Assembly: GCF_020216065.1 (NCBI RefSeq)
Contig: NZ_JAIWNA010000013.1
Coordinates: forward strand, 1 to 33,368
Direction of reading: 5' to 3'
DNA length: 33,368 nucleotides
Origin: Nocardia rosealba
GTDB taxonomy: Bacteria; Actinomycetota; Actinomycetes; Mycobacteriales; Mycobacteriaceae
Below, piece after piece: positions 22,958-31,704 of this stretch. Below the pieces are notes generated by a model. The model was given only the letters and a program-made list of their open reading frames with translations. It ran no database searches and was not told where the DNA came from. Both the position numbers and the translations under genes were made by a program. The stretch's first letter is position 1; each line of letters opens with the position of its first letter.

Positions 22958-23952
22958 AATTCTTCTCCGGTGATCGCCCGATCCTCGACGAAGCGGGCAA
23001 ACGCGCCCGTGAGCTGCGGATGGGCATCATCGGCCTGACCGCCGTGGTGCTGTTCATCATCGCCGCGGGCGTGGTGTACGTGGTGCCGCTGGGCAAACAC
23101 ACCTACACCGCCGAGCTCACCGAAGCCCAGTCGGTGCGCGAGGGTGACGACGTGCGCCTGGCCGGTATCTCGGTCGGCAGCGTCACCTCGCTGGAGCTGA
23201 AGCCGGACAAGGTCGTCATGCGGTTCACCGTGAACAACGACGTGTTCGTCGGCGACCAGACCTCCCTCGACGTCCGCATGCTCACCGTCGTCGGCGGCCA
23301 CTACGTCGCGCTGTACCCCGCCGGTTCGGAGCCGCTGGGCGATGAGGCGATTCCGTCCGACCGAATCCGCTTGCCGTACAGCCTGATCGAAACCTTCCAG
23401 GACGCCACGGCACCGCTGGCCGCGGTCGACGGCGCGACAGTGCGCGAGAATCTCGCGGCTGCCAATACCGCGTTGCAGAACTCGCCGGAGGCGCTGCGCA
23501 CCACCCTGGACACGGTCGGCAAGTACGTCGACATGCTCGACCGCCAGCGTTCGCAGGTGTCGAAGTCCATCGCGATTCTCGACGAGTACATCTCCATGTA
23601 CGACGGCGCCAAGTCCGATCTCGGCAGGCTGATGAACAACGTCAACCTGCTCGAGGACGTGCTGCTGAGCAAGCAGGCTGAGGCGGCCGAGGCGGTCCGG
23701 CTGCTCGTGTCGGTGGTGAACCGTCTCGCCACCCTGGCGCCAGGCTGGGAGTCGACCCTGAAACCGCAGGCACAGGCGCTGGCCGATGCACTACCGCGGC
23801 TGCAGGAACTCACCGGCCGGTTCGAGCCGGTGATCGGAACGGTGCACGAATTACAGACCAAGTTGTCGCAGCTGGTGACGCCCGAGGCCGGCGTGGTCGT
23901 CGACCAGTCGGACGCACGGGTGTGCGTGCCGCTACCGGGGAAGGCGTGCTGA
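22945..23952 (+). CDS. mceC: MCE family protein MceC
   Basis: 335 residues: cytoplasmic N-terminus of ~27 residues, anchor (about 28-48), MCE domain (TEAQSVREGDDVRLAGISVGSV, cited in part: VREGDDVRLAGISVGSV; VVGGHYVALYPAGS) and helical tail with a coiled-coil-like stretch (about 150-260), ending VCVPLPGKAC. It overlaps mceB by 13 nt. Confidence 0.93.
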   Translation: MQPLKFFSGDRPILDEAGKRARELRMGIIGLTAVVLFIIAAGVVYVVPLGKHTYTAELTEAQSVREGDDVRLAGISVGSVTSLELKPDKVVMRFTVNNDVFVGDQTSLDVRMLTVVGGHYVALYPAGSEPLGDEAIPSDRIRLPYSLIETFQDATAPLAAVDGATVRENLAAANTALQNSPEALRTTLDTVGKYVDMLDRQRSQVSKSIAILDEYISMYDGAKSDLGRLMNNVNLLEDVLLSKQAEAAEAVRLLVSVVNRLATLAPGWESTLKPQAQALADALPRLQELTGRFEPVIGTVHELQTKLSQLVTPEAGVVVDQSDARVCVPLPGKAC

Positions 23953-25040
23953 TGCTGAAAAAGCTCCTCGGATCCCAGGCGTTCATGTCGATCGCCGGTG
24001 TCGCGGTGCTCGTCGCGCTCGTCACCGGCGGCTACTTCATCGCCTTCGATCCGCTGAAGAAGACCGAATCCTATTGCGCGCTCATGCCCGACGCGGTCGG
24101 CCTGTACCCGGGCAACCACATCACCATGCGCGGTATCACCGTCGGCGAGGTGACCTCGGTCCGCAACGAGGGTCCCAAGGTGCGCGTCGATTTCGACGTC
24201 GATGCCGAATACCCGGTCTACGCCGACGCTTCGGCGACCACCGTCGCGTATTCCGTTGCCGCCGACCGTAATCTGGCCGTGCTGGCCAGCGGCAAGGACA
24301 CCCGCAAGTTCGAGGGTGGCTGCATCACCAAAACGCTGACGCCCAAGAGCATCACCGAAACGCTCACCGCCCTGGCGAGCCTGTCCGAGCAGCTCTCGGG
24401 CACCACCTCGGGCCAGCCGACCGCCCTGGTGGACGGCCTCGGCGCCCTGGATCGCGCCACGCAGGGCACCGGCCCGACCGTCAACGAGCTCATCACCAAG
24501 CTCGGTTCGGCGATGAACAAGCCGGACGCCGACATCGGCCACCTCGCAGGCCTTTTCGACGCCTTCGCGTCGGTGTCCAACCGCGTCGCCGCGAACTGGG
24601 GTGACCTGCAGTCCATGCTCACCCGGCTCGCGCCGCTGCTGAACATGGCCTCCGACGACCTGCTCGGCCCGGCCACCTCGCTGTTCGACGGGCTCGGCGA
24701 ACTGCTGCCGATGCTCAACGACCTCACCACCATCCTCGGCGATCCGCTCATCGGCACCCTCGACGGCGCCGTCCCGCTGGTGAAGATGTTGCGCGCCAAC
24801 GTCGGATCCCTGCGGGATGTGGTGCTGAAGCTGCCCGCCCTGACATCGGCGTTCCAGTCCGCCGCGGGCGGCACCGCCATCACCTACGCCCCGCCGAAGG
24901 TCGCCTTGCCCACGGGCGAGGCCGACCAGGTGTGCGCTGCTCTCAACGCGGTGCTGCCGGGGCAGTGCCCCGACCCCGCACAGGGATTGACCGATGTGAA
25001 CCTCGTGCAAGTCGTGCTCGGAATGGCAGGTGCCCGATGA
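23952..25040 (+). CDS. mceD: MCE family protein MceD
   Basis: 362 residues: anchor (about 9-31), MCE domain (ALMPDAVGLYPGNHITMRGITVGEV, cited in part: GLYPGNHITMRGITVGEV), helical tail, and four cysteines including a C-terminal pair (VCAALNAVLPGQC) likely disulfide-bonded outside. ATG 23952 overlaps the mceC stop by one base and is preceded by GGGGAAGG. Confidence 0.93.
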   Translation: MLKKLLGSQAFMSIAGVAVLVALVTGGYFIAFDPLKKTESYCALMPDAVGLYPGNHITMRGITVGEVTSVRNEGPKVRVDFDVDAEYPVYADASATTVAYSVAADRNLAVLASGKDTRKFEGGCITKTLTPKSITETLTALASLSEQLSGTTSGQPTALVDGLGALDRATQGTGPTVNELITKLGSAMNKPDADIGHLAGLFDAFASVSNRVAANWGDLQSMLTRLAPLLNMASDDLLGPATSLFDGLGELLPMLNDLTTILGDPLIGTLDGAVPLVKMLRANVGSLRDVVLKLPALTSAFQSAAGGTAITYAPPKVALPTGEADQVCAALNAVLPGQCPDPAQGLTDVNLVQVVLGMAGAR

Positions 25041-26089
25041 TCAGGTCACGAAAGAGTATGCGACGCACCATGATCGCGCTGGTCGTAGCCGCGGGACTCG
25101 CGGTCGGCGGCTGCGGTTTCGATCCCGCCGACGTGCCGGTCCCCGGTTCGTCGGTCAGCGGTGACACCTACCGCGTGCACATCGAGTTCGCCAGCGCGCT
25201 GAATCTGCCGTCGAAGTCGAAGGTGATTTCCAACGGCGCCGAGATCGGCACCGTCACCGACGTCCGGGTGGTCCAGCCCGCCGACGCGCCCGCAGGCCGT
25301 GGTGGTTACGTCGTCGTCGAGGCCGACATCCTCGAATCGGTCTCGCTGCCCGCGCAGACCATCGCCGAACTGCGCCAGGACACCATCCTCGGCGATATCC
25401 ACGTCGCCCTGACCACGCCGAAGGACGGCTTCGGTCAGCTGCTGCGCGACGGCGGAACCATCCCCATCGAACGCACCAAACCCCCTGTACAGCTGGAAGA
25501 CACGATGGCGACCATGGCGCTGTTCGTGCAGGGCGGCGCGATCGGTCAGCTGCAGGACATGATCGCCCGGGTGAACTCGGTGATGCCGCAGGATCCCCGC
25601 GAGACCGCCCGCATCTCGGCGGTGATGGGGGCCGACGCCGCCGATCTGGCTGCCAATCTGGACCAGGTCGACCTGCTGGTCAACGGGCTCGCCGCCAACG
25701 CCGAGATCATGCACAACATCGAAGGCGAACTCACCGATATCCTCACCCCCGAGGCGGTGCGCGCGCTGTCGGACAACCAGGACTCCATCGCCAAGACGAT
25801 GGTCATCTTCAATGCCCTCGGCCCGCTCGCCCACTCCATGGGTTGGCTCGCACCGCTGGCGAATTCGGGTGACGCGGCCGCGACCGCATTCCTGCCGCTG
25901 CTGATCGGCGCCTCGCCAGACCTGCGGAACCCGACCAATATGGCCCTGCTCACCGACCTGCTGCGCGACAAGATCATTCCCTTCGCCGAGCGCGGCCCGA
26001 AGGTGAACGTCACCGGTGTGCAGGTCTCCGAACAGGAACAGCTGGACCAGATCGTGACCGCCCTGCGGATGATCGGAATGGTGCGATGA
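25037..26089 (+). CDS. mceE: MCE family lipoprotein MceE (LprK-like)
   Basis: 350 residues with a lipoprotein signal peptide: basic MIRSRKSMRR, hydrophobic core MIALVVAAGLAV and lipobox ending GGC, placing the lipidated Cys at 26. This is the hallmark of MceE. The MCE domain has LPSKSKVISNGAEIGTVTDV (beginning with LPSKS near residue 58) and a normal helical tail follows. ATG 25037 overlaps the mceD stop (ATGA). Confidence 0.95.
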   Translation: MIRSRKSMRRTMIALVVAAGLAVGGCGFDPADVPVPGSSVSGDTYRVHIEFASALNLPSKSKVISNGAEIGTVTDVRVVQPADAPAGRGGYVVVEADILESVSLPAQTIAELRQDTILGDIHVALTTPKDGFGQLLRDGGTIPIERTKPPVQLEDTMATMALFVQGGAIGQLQDMIARVNSVMPQDPRETARISAVMGADAADLAANLDQVDLLVNGLAANAEIMHNIEGELTDILTPEAVRALSDNQDSIAKTMVIFNALGPLAHSMGWLAPLANSGDAAATAFLPLLIGASPDLRNPTNMALLTDLLRDKIIPFAERGPKVNVTGVQVSEQEQLDQIVTALRMIGMVR

Positions 26090-27039
26090 AGATCGGAGCA
26101 CTCGCCTCGCTCAGCGGCATCGCCGCCATCACCGTGCTCGGCGCGACCTACCTGACCTTCGGAGTGGTCCGGGTCGACCCGCTGGCCGACTACACCGAGG
26201 CCTCCCTCGAGGTCGCCGACTCGGGTGGCCTCAGCGTCGGATCGCCGATCCTGCTGACCGGCATCGAGATCGGTGAGGTCACCGCCGTCGACACCGACGC
26301 ACGCGGGGGAGTGCGCGTGGGTTTCCGCGTAGGTGCCGACCACAAGGTGCCGATGAGCAGCATCGTCACCATCGAGCACCTGTCCTCCCTCGGCGAGCCG
26401 TACGTGCAGTTCGTGCCGCCGAGCACCGACGGGCCGTACCTGACCGACGGGCAGCGGCTGGCGGGGGAGAACGTGCGAACTCCGATGTCGATTCCCGAGG
26501 TGGCGCGCCTGGTCACCAAGACCGTCGAACAGCTCGACCCGGCGGTGGTCGACTCGCTGGTCGGCACGCTCGGCACCGCCATGACCGGCACCGAGAACGT
26601 GATCCCCGAACTGGCCCGCGCCGGTGACCTGCTCGCGGCGGCCATCATGAGCCGCGCACCCGCCATCGCCGAACTGCAGAACAACTTCGAATACGTCTCC
26701 GGCGACATCGCCTGGGCCGGTCCGGCCACCTCCGCCGCCGCGCCCGCGTTCGTCCGACTGAGCCAGGTGATCGACCAGTTCGTCGAGTCGGTCGGCCGCG
26801 CCACCGAGGGCGACCCCGAGATGTACCTGCGCGAGGGTGGGCTCGTCCCGGTGCTCGCGGAACTGGTCGCCAAGCTCGATGAGATCGGTCCCGAGCTGTC
26901 GGCCCTGCTGCCCGCGCTGCGCCCGCTCAGCGAGGCGGTCACCGCCACCGGCCCGCAGCTGGATCTGAGTGCGCTCGTCTCCCAGGCGCTGCACAACACC
27001 GACGCCGATTCGGTGAAGGTAAGGGTCGCGATCAAGTAA
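26086..27039 (+). CDS. mceF: MCE family protein MceF, short form
   Basis: 317 residues: anchor (about 7-27), MCE domain (SGGLSVGSPILLTGIEIGEV in 45-64; LSSLGEPYVQFVPPS) and a helical tail. It ends soon after the helical region, whereas many MceF proteins carry ~100-200 further residues, so the tail is short but no frameshift is evident. ATG 26086 overlaps the mceE stop (ATGA). Last gene of the operon proper. Confidence 0.92.
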   Translation: MKIGALASLSGIAAITVLGATYLTFGVVRVDPLADYTEASLEVADSGGLSVGSPILLTGIEIGEVTAVDTDARGGVRVGFRVGADHKVPMSSIVTIEHLSSLGEPYVQFVPPSTDGPYLTDGQRLAGENVRTPMSIPEVARLVTKTVEQLDPAVVDSLVGTLGTAMTGTENVIPELARAGDLLAAAIMSRAPAIAELQNNFEYVSGDIAWAGPATSAAAPAFVRLSQVIDQFVESVGRATEGDPEMYLREGGLVPVLAELVAKLDEIGPELSALLPALRPLSEAVTATGPQLDLSALVSQALHNTDADSVKVRVAIK

Positions 27040-27041
27040 AT

Positions 27042-27070
27042 TTTCGGCAACCGCTGTGTATAGGTATCGT
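27042..27070 (+). promoter_or_regulatory. Possible promoter for the proline-rich protein gene
   Basis: TTTCGG (27042-27047), 17-nt spacer, TATCGT (27065-27070), directly after mceF. The -35 is poor. It would give a ~95-nt leader that includes a hairpin at 27128-27144. Confidence 0.35.
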
Positions 27071-27127
27071 CCCTGCACAGTGACAGTGGCCCAAACTCCG
27101 TCGGCCTTCGAGCAACTCTGCGGTAGC

Positions 27128-27144
27128 CTCCCTGAACGAGGGAG
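27128..27144 (+). other. Leader hairpin CTCCCT-N5-AGGGAG
   Basis: Perfect 6-bp stem in the 131-nt gap between mceF and the proline-rich protein gene, 26 nt before the start. It could attenuate read-through or stabilise an mRNA end. No T-run. Confidence 0.4.
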
Positions 27145-27170
27145 TCCAAGTCCGCGGCGAAGGCGGTGCG

Positions 27171-27776
27171 ATGGCAGGCAGCAGCGAGGGCCCCGACGAG
27201 GAGCCCGCCAGCAGTACCCGGACGATCGCGATAGCGGCGGTGCTCGCCGCACTGCTCGCCCTGGTGGTCGCCGTCGGTTTGGTGCTGCGCGCGAATCAGG
27301 GCGACGACGACAACTCCGAGGTCGATCCGATGGGGTCGAACGGTCTGTCGGTCGACGGTCAGCAGATCAGCGACACGGACCTGAACCCGCCGTGGCCGGC
27401 CAGACGAGTGGGCGGCAATTGCTCGGCGGGCGGCATCGTCGCTCACTGGGAGGTCGACGATGACGGCACCTGGCAGTGCACAGTCGGCGCCCCGGATACG
27501 CCCGCGCCACCACCGCCACCACCGCCCCCGCCGAATCCCGAACCGCTCCCGGTGGAACTCCCGCCTCCACCACCGGTCGAGGCCCCGTACGAACCACCAC
27601 CCCCGGTGGACGCACCGCCGGTCTACGACCCACCCCCGCCTCCCGAACCGGCCCCGGCACCCGAACCCGAGCCCATCCCGGTCCCCGAGCCCGCACCCCC
27701 GCCGCCCCCTCCGCCGGCCATCCAGCTCCCCTTCCCCTTGCCCCCGATCCTGCTTCCACCAGCGGCAGCAGGCTGA
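27171..27776 (+). CDS. Membrane-anchored proline-rich protein downstream of mce
   Basis: 201 residues: acidic cytoplasmic N-terminus, one TM helix (about 18-40), an extracytoplasmic segment (41-110) with WPARRVGGNC and GTWQC, whose Cys84 and Cys103 could pair, then a ~90-residue tail that is largely proline with Glu/Val (PPPPPP runs, PEPAPAPEPEP). The tail is likely an extended spacer reaching through the cell wall. No family recognised. The position suggests an accessory to the mce transporter, but it lacks the usual Mce-associated (Mas) fold, so this is inference. ATG 27171 follows GAAGGCGG. Confidence 0.8.
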   Translation: MAGSSEGPDEEPASSTRTIAIAAVLAALLALVVAVGLVLRANQGDDDNSEVDPMGSNGLSVDGQQISDTDLNPPWPARRVGGNCSAGGIVAHWEVDDDGTWQCTVGAPDTPAPPPPPPPPPNPEPLPVELPPPPPVEAPYEPPPPVDAPPVYDPPPPPEPAPAPEPEPIPVPEPAPPPPPPPAIQLPFPLPPILLPPAAAG

Positions 27777-27786
27777 TCGACACACC

Positions 27787-27800
27787 CGGTCAACCGACCG
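27787..27800 (+). terminator. Weak hairpin after the proline-rich protein gene
   Basis: CGGTC-AACC-GACCG, 10 nt after the stop, followed by CATCCGATTTT. Short stem, modest T-run. Possible end of the mce transcript. Confidence 0.35.
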
Positions 27801-27933
27801 CATCCGATTTTCGCCATCGCCGACCTGGTGGCCGACAGTAATCAGCCGACGGAGTCGGGCTGACGGTGGTACTCGGTGCGATGGCGGCGGGTCTCACGTG
27901 CACCTGCCGGCCTTTCCCCGACACTGGTCAGTT

Positions 27934-29505
27934 ATGGACCAGTTGGTGCTGATTCTGGTGATCCTGCTCGCCGCCGTGCTCGCCGAGGCACTCGGCGATC
28001 GCTTCGGACTCGCACCCTCGATCCTGATGACGGTGTTCGGTTGCCTGCTCGCCCTGATCCCCGCGGTGCCGAGCCTGAACATCCCGCCCGACCTCATCCT
28101 GCCGCTGGTCCTGCCACCCCTGCTCTATGCCGCCGCCCGGCGCACCTCCTGGCGCCAGTTCGCCGAGCAGTGGCAGGTCATCGCCCTGCGCGCGGTCGGA
28201 CTCGTCATCGTCACCGCGGTCGCGGTCGCGGTGGTCTTCCACGCCTGGAATCCGGCGGTCGCGGTGGCCGCGGGTGTGGTGCTCGGCGCGCTGGTCGCCC
28301 CGCCCGACCCCGTCGCGGCGATGTCGATGGCGGGCCGGCTCGGACTGCCCCGGCGGCTGATCGTCACACTCGGCGGCGAGGGGCTGTTCAATGACGTCAC
28401 GGCGATCGTCATCTACACCGTCGGTATCCAGGCGGTCGTCACCGGCGTGTTCTCGCCATGGCACGCCCTCGGCGATTTCGCGCTGGCGGCGATCGCCGGC
28501 GCGTTGGTCGGTCTGCTGCTCGGCTGGCTCGGGAGCAAGCTCACCCGCTACCTGACCGACGCCACGTCCCAGGTGGCACTGAGTCTGCTGCTGCCGTTCG
28601 CCGCGTACGGCATCGCCGAACATTTCGAAGGTTCGGCGGTCCTCGCGGTGCTGGTGTGCGCGCTGTATCTCACCGACGCGGTGACCGAGATCGGTGACCG
28701 CGACTACCGGCTGATCGCCGACTCGTGCTGGGACGTCGTCGAAATGCTCATCACCGGTTTCGCGTTCGCGCTGATCGGACTGGAACTGCGGGTGGTCATC
28801 GAGACCTCCGGCCACAACTGGCGCACCCTGGCCGGGGTGAGCGTCGCGGTGATCGCCGTGGTCGTGCTGTTGCGGCTGGTCTGGCTGATGGGCATGTGGA
28901 CGGTGACCCACCGCTGGCGCGATGTGGACGACGCGTTCACCTGGCAGGAGGTGATCGTCACCTGGTGGGCAGGGATGCGCGGAGTCGCGACGGTCGCCCT
29001 CGCCCTGGCCGTTCCGTTCACCATCGACTCCGGCGCCGAGTTCCCCGCCCGCTCGGAGATTCTGTTCGTCGCGTTCTCGGTCGTCCTGTTCACCCTGCTC
29101 GTGCAGGGCCCGACCCTGCCCCTGGTGGTCCGCCTGACCGGCGTACACGCCGACACCCGCCAGGAACGTGCCCTCGAACGGCAGCTCTGGGAGCGCGTGG
29201 TCGGCGCCGAACTCGCCGAGCTGAAGATGATCGCCGCCCGCGACGACCTACCCGACGACGTCTACGAGGACATCAAGGCCAGGCTGCGCCGCCTCTCCGC
29301 CAAAGCCGACCCGGAGGCCGCCGACGCCGACGCCAAGGCCGCCATGGACAAGGAACGCAAATCGGTCGCCCAATTCGGTGCGGTCCGCGCCGCCGTGGTC
29401 GAGGCGGGCCGACGCGAAGCGCTGGCCGCCCGCCGGGACCCGGGCATGCCCGCCGACGTCGTCGACCGCGTCACCCGGCGCCTCGACCTCGGGCCGACCC
29501 GCTGA
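27934..29505 (+). CDS. CPA1 family sodium/proton antiporter
   Basis: A 523-residue antiporter of the NhaP/YjcE type. About 12 helices reach to residue ~410; the ion-site region ALVAPPDPVAA (near 117-127) and GEGLFNDVTAIVIY (near 149-162) contain the conserved Asp pair. A cytoplasmic, helical charged C-terminal domain of ~110 residues follows. It exchanges Na+ (or K+/Li+) for H+. ATG 27934 is where the first helix begins; no ribosome site is visible and GACACT lies 8 nt upstream, so it may be leaderless. The open frame extends far upstream over the proline-rich gene as a shadow. Its stop is 3 nt from the end of the convergent DUF218 gene. Confidence 0.92.
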   Translation: MDQLVLILVILLAAVLAEALGDRFGLAPSILMTVFGCLLALIPAVPSLNIPPDLILPLVLPPLLYAAARRTSWRQFAEQWQVIALRAVGLVIVTAVAVAVVFHAWNPAVAVAAGVVLGALVAPPDPVAAMSMAGRLGLPRRLIVTLGGEGLFNDVTAIVIYTVGIQAVVTGVFSPWHALGDFALAAIAGALVGLLLGWLGSKLTRYLTDATSQVALSLLLPFAAYGIAEHFEGSAVLAVLVCALYLTDAVTEIGDRDYRLIADSCWDVVEMLITGFAFALIGLELRVVIETSGHNWRTLAGVSVAVIAVVVLLRLVWLMGMWTVTHRWRDVDDAFTWQEVIVTWWAGMRGVATVALALAVPFTIDSGAEFPARSEILFVAFSVVLFTLLVQGPTLPLVVRLTGVHADTRQERALERQLWERVVGAELAELKMIAARDDLPDDVYEDIKARLRRLSAKADPEAADADAKAAMDKERKSVAQFGAVRAAVVEAGRREALAARRDPGMPADVVDRVTRRLDLGPTR

Positions 29506-29508
29506 TTC

Positions 29509-30066
29509 TCAGGCGTCCTGTTCGCAGTGCTGATTCACGAAAGCCCGGACATACCCGGCGGATTGGCGCACATACATCCAGCTCCAGAACCCGAGCCCCG
29601 TCTGCGTCGGGCTGGCGACCATGGTGATCTCGCCCTCGAAACACCGGCCGACGATGTAGCGCGCCCGCGACACATGCGGCGTGAACGTGACCACGATGAT
29701 GTGGCGCCACCCGTAAATCGTTGCACGCCGGACTATTTCGCGTGCCTCGCCGTCGGTGGTCCAGGGGTCGGGCACGAAACACGCCACCCGGAAGGCGAAT
29801 CGGCCACCGCAGTACTTGTCCATCAGCGGATCGTCGACGCCGGTGGACTGCGAGATCAGCACCTCGGGGGCGTATCCGCGTTCGGCCAGTTCGATGCCCA
29901 CGTCGAATCGTTCGTAGGGTGTTCCGCCGAGGACGACGATCACGTCGGCCGGTCGCAGCGGATCCACTTGCGGGTACACGAACACCGGTAGCCCGGCGAC
30001 AGCGGCAGCGAGCACGGTGACGAGTGCGCCGACGAGCAACCATCCCGCACGTCGAAAGATCGACAC
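29509..30066 (-). CDS. DUF218/YdcF-ElyC-SanA-like membrane-anchored protein
   Basis: 185 residues: basic N-terminus, one TM helix (about 8-31), then the DUF218 domain beginning ADVIVVLGGTPYERFDVGIELAERG (cited in part: VIVVLGGTPYERF), with the later TDGEAREIVRRATIYGW and FTPHVSRARYIVGR. E. coli relatives act in envelope integrity. The start is set at GTG 30066, because a TATCGT -10 lies 7 nt upstream, whereas longer starts (ATG 30132, 30198) run into the divergent gene. Transcribed away from the EthA-like gene. Confidence 0.85.
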   Translation of the reverse strand: MSIFRRAGWLLVGALVTVLAAAVAGLPVFVYPQVDPLRPADVIVVLGGTPYERFDVGIELAERGYAPEVLISQSTGVDDPLMDKYCGGRFAFRVACFVPDPWTTDGEAREIVRRATIYGWRHIIVVTFTPHVSRARYIVGRCFEGEITMVASPTQTGLGFWSWMYVRQSAGYVRAFVNQHCEQDA

Positions 30067-30079
30067 CGCACCGACGATA
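30067..30079 (-). promoter_or_regulatory. Candidate leaderless promoter of DUF218 gene
   Basis: On the minus strand TATCGT (30079-30074), 7 nt, then GTG 30066, with no ribosome site. Fits a leaderless start. Confidence 0.5.
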
Positions 30080-30117
30080 GGCGAAATCAGCGTCTTCTCC
30101 CACCGCCCGTGAGCAGG

Positions 30118-30130
30118 CACACTGGTGCCC
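30118..30130 (+). promoter_or_regulatory. Candidate leaderless promoter of EthA-like gene
   Basis: CACACT (30118-30123), 7 nt before ATG 30131, no ribosome site. The block resembles CATACTGG before the MFS gene. Confidence 0.4.
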
Positions 30131-31627
30131 ATGACCGACACCGCCGTAAGCCCCGAACACCTCGACGTCGTCATCGTCGGCGCCGGACTGTCCGGCATCG
30201 GGGCCGCCTACCGGCTGCAGACCGAGCATCCGCACCGCAGCTACGCCGTTCTCGAGGCCCGCGCCGATCTCGGTGGCACCTGGGACCTGTTCCGCTACCC
30301 CGGAATCCGGTCCGATTCGGACATGTTCACCCTCGGTTACCCGTTCAAGCCGTGGCGGGCCGCACGTTCCATCGCCGACGGTTCCGCCATCCTCGACTAC
30401 ATCCGCGAGACGGCCGTGGAGAACGGCATCGACCGCCACATCCGTTTCGGGTCACGGGTGATCGGTGCCGACTGGTCGTCGGCGCGGGCCCGCTGGCAGC
30501 TGACCATCGCGCACGAGGGCCCAGACGGACCCGAGCTCAGCACGCTGACCTGCTCTTTCCTCTACGCCTGCGCCGGTTACTACGACTACCAGCAGCCGCA
30601 CGATCCGCAGTTCCCCGGCCGTACCGAGTTCGCGGGCACGATCGTGCACCCGCAGTTCTGGCCCGCCGATCTCGACGTGCGCGACAAGCGGGTGGTGGTC
30701 ATCGGCAGCGGCGCCACCGCCGTCACCCTGGTCCCCAATCTGGCCGCCGAGGCCGCGCACGTCACCATGCTGCAGCGCAGTCCCACCTGGATCAGCCCGG
30801 TACCCGGCCGTGACAAACAGGCCGACAAGATCCGCGGCCTGCTGCCCGCCGACCTGGCGCACCGCGTGATCCGCACCAAGAACATCCTGTTCAACATCGG
30901 TTTCTATCAGTACTGTCGCCGCCGTCCCGCCGCCGCGCGCAAACTCCTCACCGGCCTGGCCACCCGCATCCTCAAAGACGAGAAGCTCGTCGCCCGGCAC
31001 TTCACCCCCGACTACGATCCGTGGGACCAGCGCCTGTGCGCGGCCCCCGACGCCGACTTCTTCAAAGCGCTGAAGAAGGGCAAGGCCTCCGTGGTCACCG
31101 AACACATCGACAGCTTCGTCCCCGAGGGCATCCGCCTCGCCTCGGGCCAGACACTGCCCGCCGACATCATCGTCACCGCCACCGGCCTGCGGTTGCTCGC
31201 CTTCGGCGGGATCGCCCCCTCGGTCGACGGCAAGCAGGTCGACCTGGCGGATCAATTCGTCTGGCAGGGCGCCATGCTCACCGGGCTGCCGAATTTCGCG
31301 ATCTGCGTCGGCTATACCAATGCCTCCTGGACATTGCGTGCCGACCTCACCTCCCGCCTGGTCTGCAAGGTGCTCACCCATCTCGATCGCACCGGCGCCC
31401 CCGCTGTGGTCCCCGAACCGGGCCGCAACCTGAAACAGCACCCCTTGCTCGACCTGAACGCCGGCTACATCCTGCGTTCGATCGCCGCGTTCCCCAGGCA
31501 GGGTGACCGTCATCCGTGGCGGGTCAGGCAGAACTATCTGCTCGACGCCTTGCTCACCCTGCGCACCGACCTCGGTAAGACCCTTCGCCCGGTGCACCGG
31601 GTCCGCGAATTCACCCACAACGGGTGA
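30131..31627 (+). CDS. EthA-like flavin-containing Baeyer-Villiger monooxygenase
   Basis: A 498-residue FAD/NADPH monooxygenase that inserts oxygen into ketones or oxidises sulfur. FAD-binding GAGLSG is at 17-22, GGTWDLFRYPGIRSDSDM at 48-65, the Baeyer-Villiger fingerprint FAGTIVHPQFWP at 167-178 and NADP-binding GSGATA at 192-197. Later blocks (YDPWDQRLC, NASWTLRADL) follow the M. tuberculosis EthA pattern closely, and length matches (EthA ~489). EthA activates thioamide prodrugs, so this is a plausible ethionamide-type activator, though the physiological substrate is unknown. No EthR-type TetR gene is adjacent; the divergent gene is DUF218. ATG 30131 is chosen over ATG 30125. Confidence 0.93.
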   Translation: MTDTAVSPEHLDVVIVGAGLSGIGAAYRLQTEHPHRSYAVLEARADLGGTWDLFRYPGIRSDSDMFTLGYPFKPWRAARSIADGSAILDYIRETAVENGIDRHIRFGSRVIGADWSSARARWQLTIAHEGPDGPELSTLTCSFLYACAGYYDYQQPHDPQFPGRTEFAGTIVHPQFWPADLDVRDKRVVVIGSGATAVTLVPNLAAEAAHVTMLQRSPTWISPVPGRDKQADKIRGLLPADLAHRVIRTKNILFNIGFYQYCRRRPAAARKLLTGLATRILKDEKLVARHFTPDYDPWDQRLCAAPDADFFKALKKGKASVVTEHIDSFVPEGIRLASGQTLPADIIVTATGLRLLAFGGIAPSVDGKQVDLADQFVWQGAMLTGLPNFAICVGYTNASWTLRADLTSRLVCKVLTHLDRTGAPAVVPEPGRNLKQHPLLDLNAGYILRSIAAFPRQGDRHPWRVRQNYLLDALLTLRTDLGKTLRPVHRVREFTHNG

Positions 31628-31704
31628 GGTGAACCGGGGACCTGGTTCCTACCGTTGGCCTATGCCGAAGTGGCATGTCCGTTGATCGACGGAAAGGCCG
31701 AGTG

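Noticed and set aside
23301..27803. Very long minus-strand ORFs (500+ codons) opposite mceC-mceF and the proline-rich gene
   Set aside because: They are antisense shadows of high-GC genes: low-complexity His/Arg/Gly-rich translations, no ribosome sites, no family motifs, while the plus-strand genes have complete MCE features.
27460..27933. N-terminal extension of the CPA1 antiporter upstream to 27460
   Set aside because: It is the out-of-frame reading of the proline-rich gene. The antiporter's first helix begins directly at ATG 27934.
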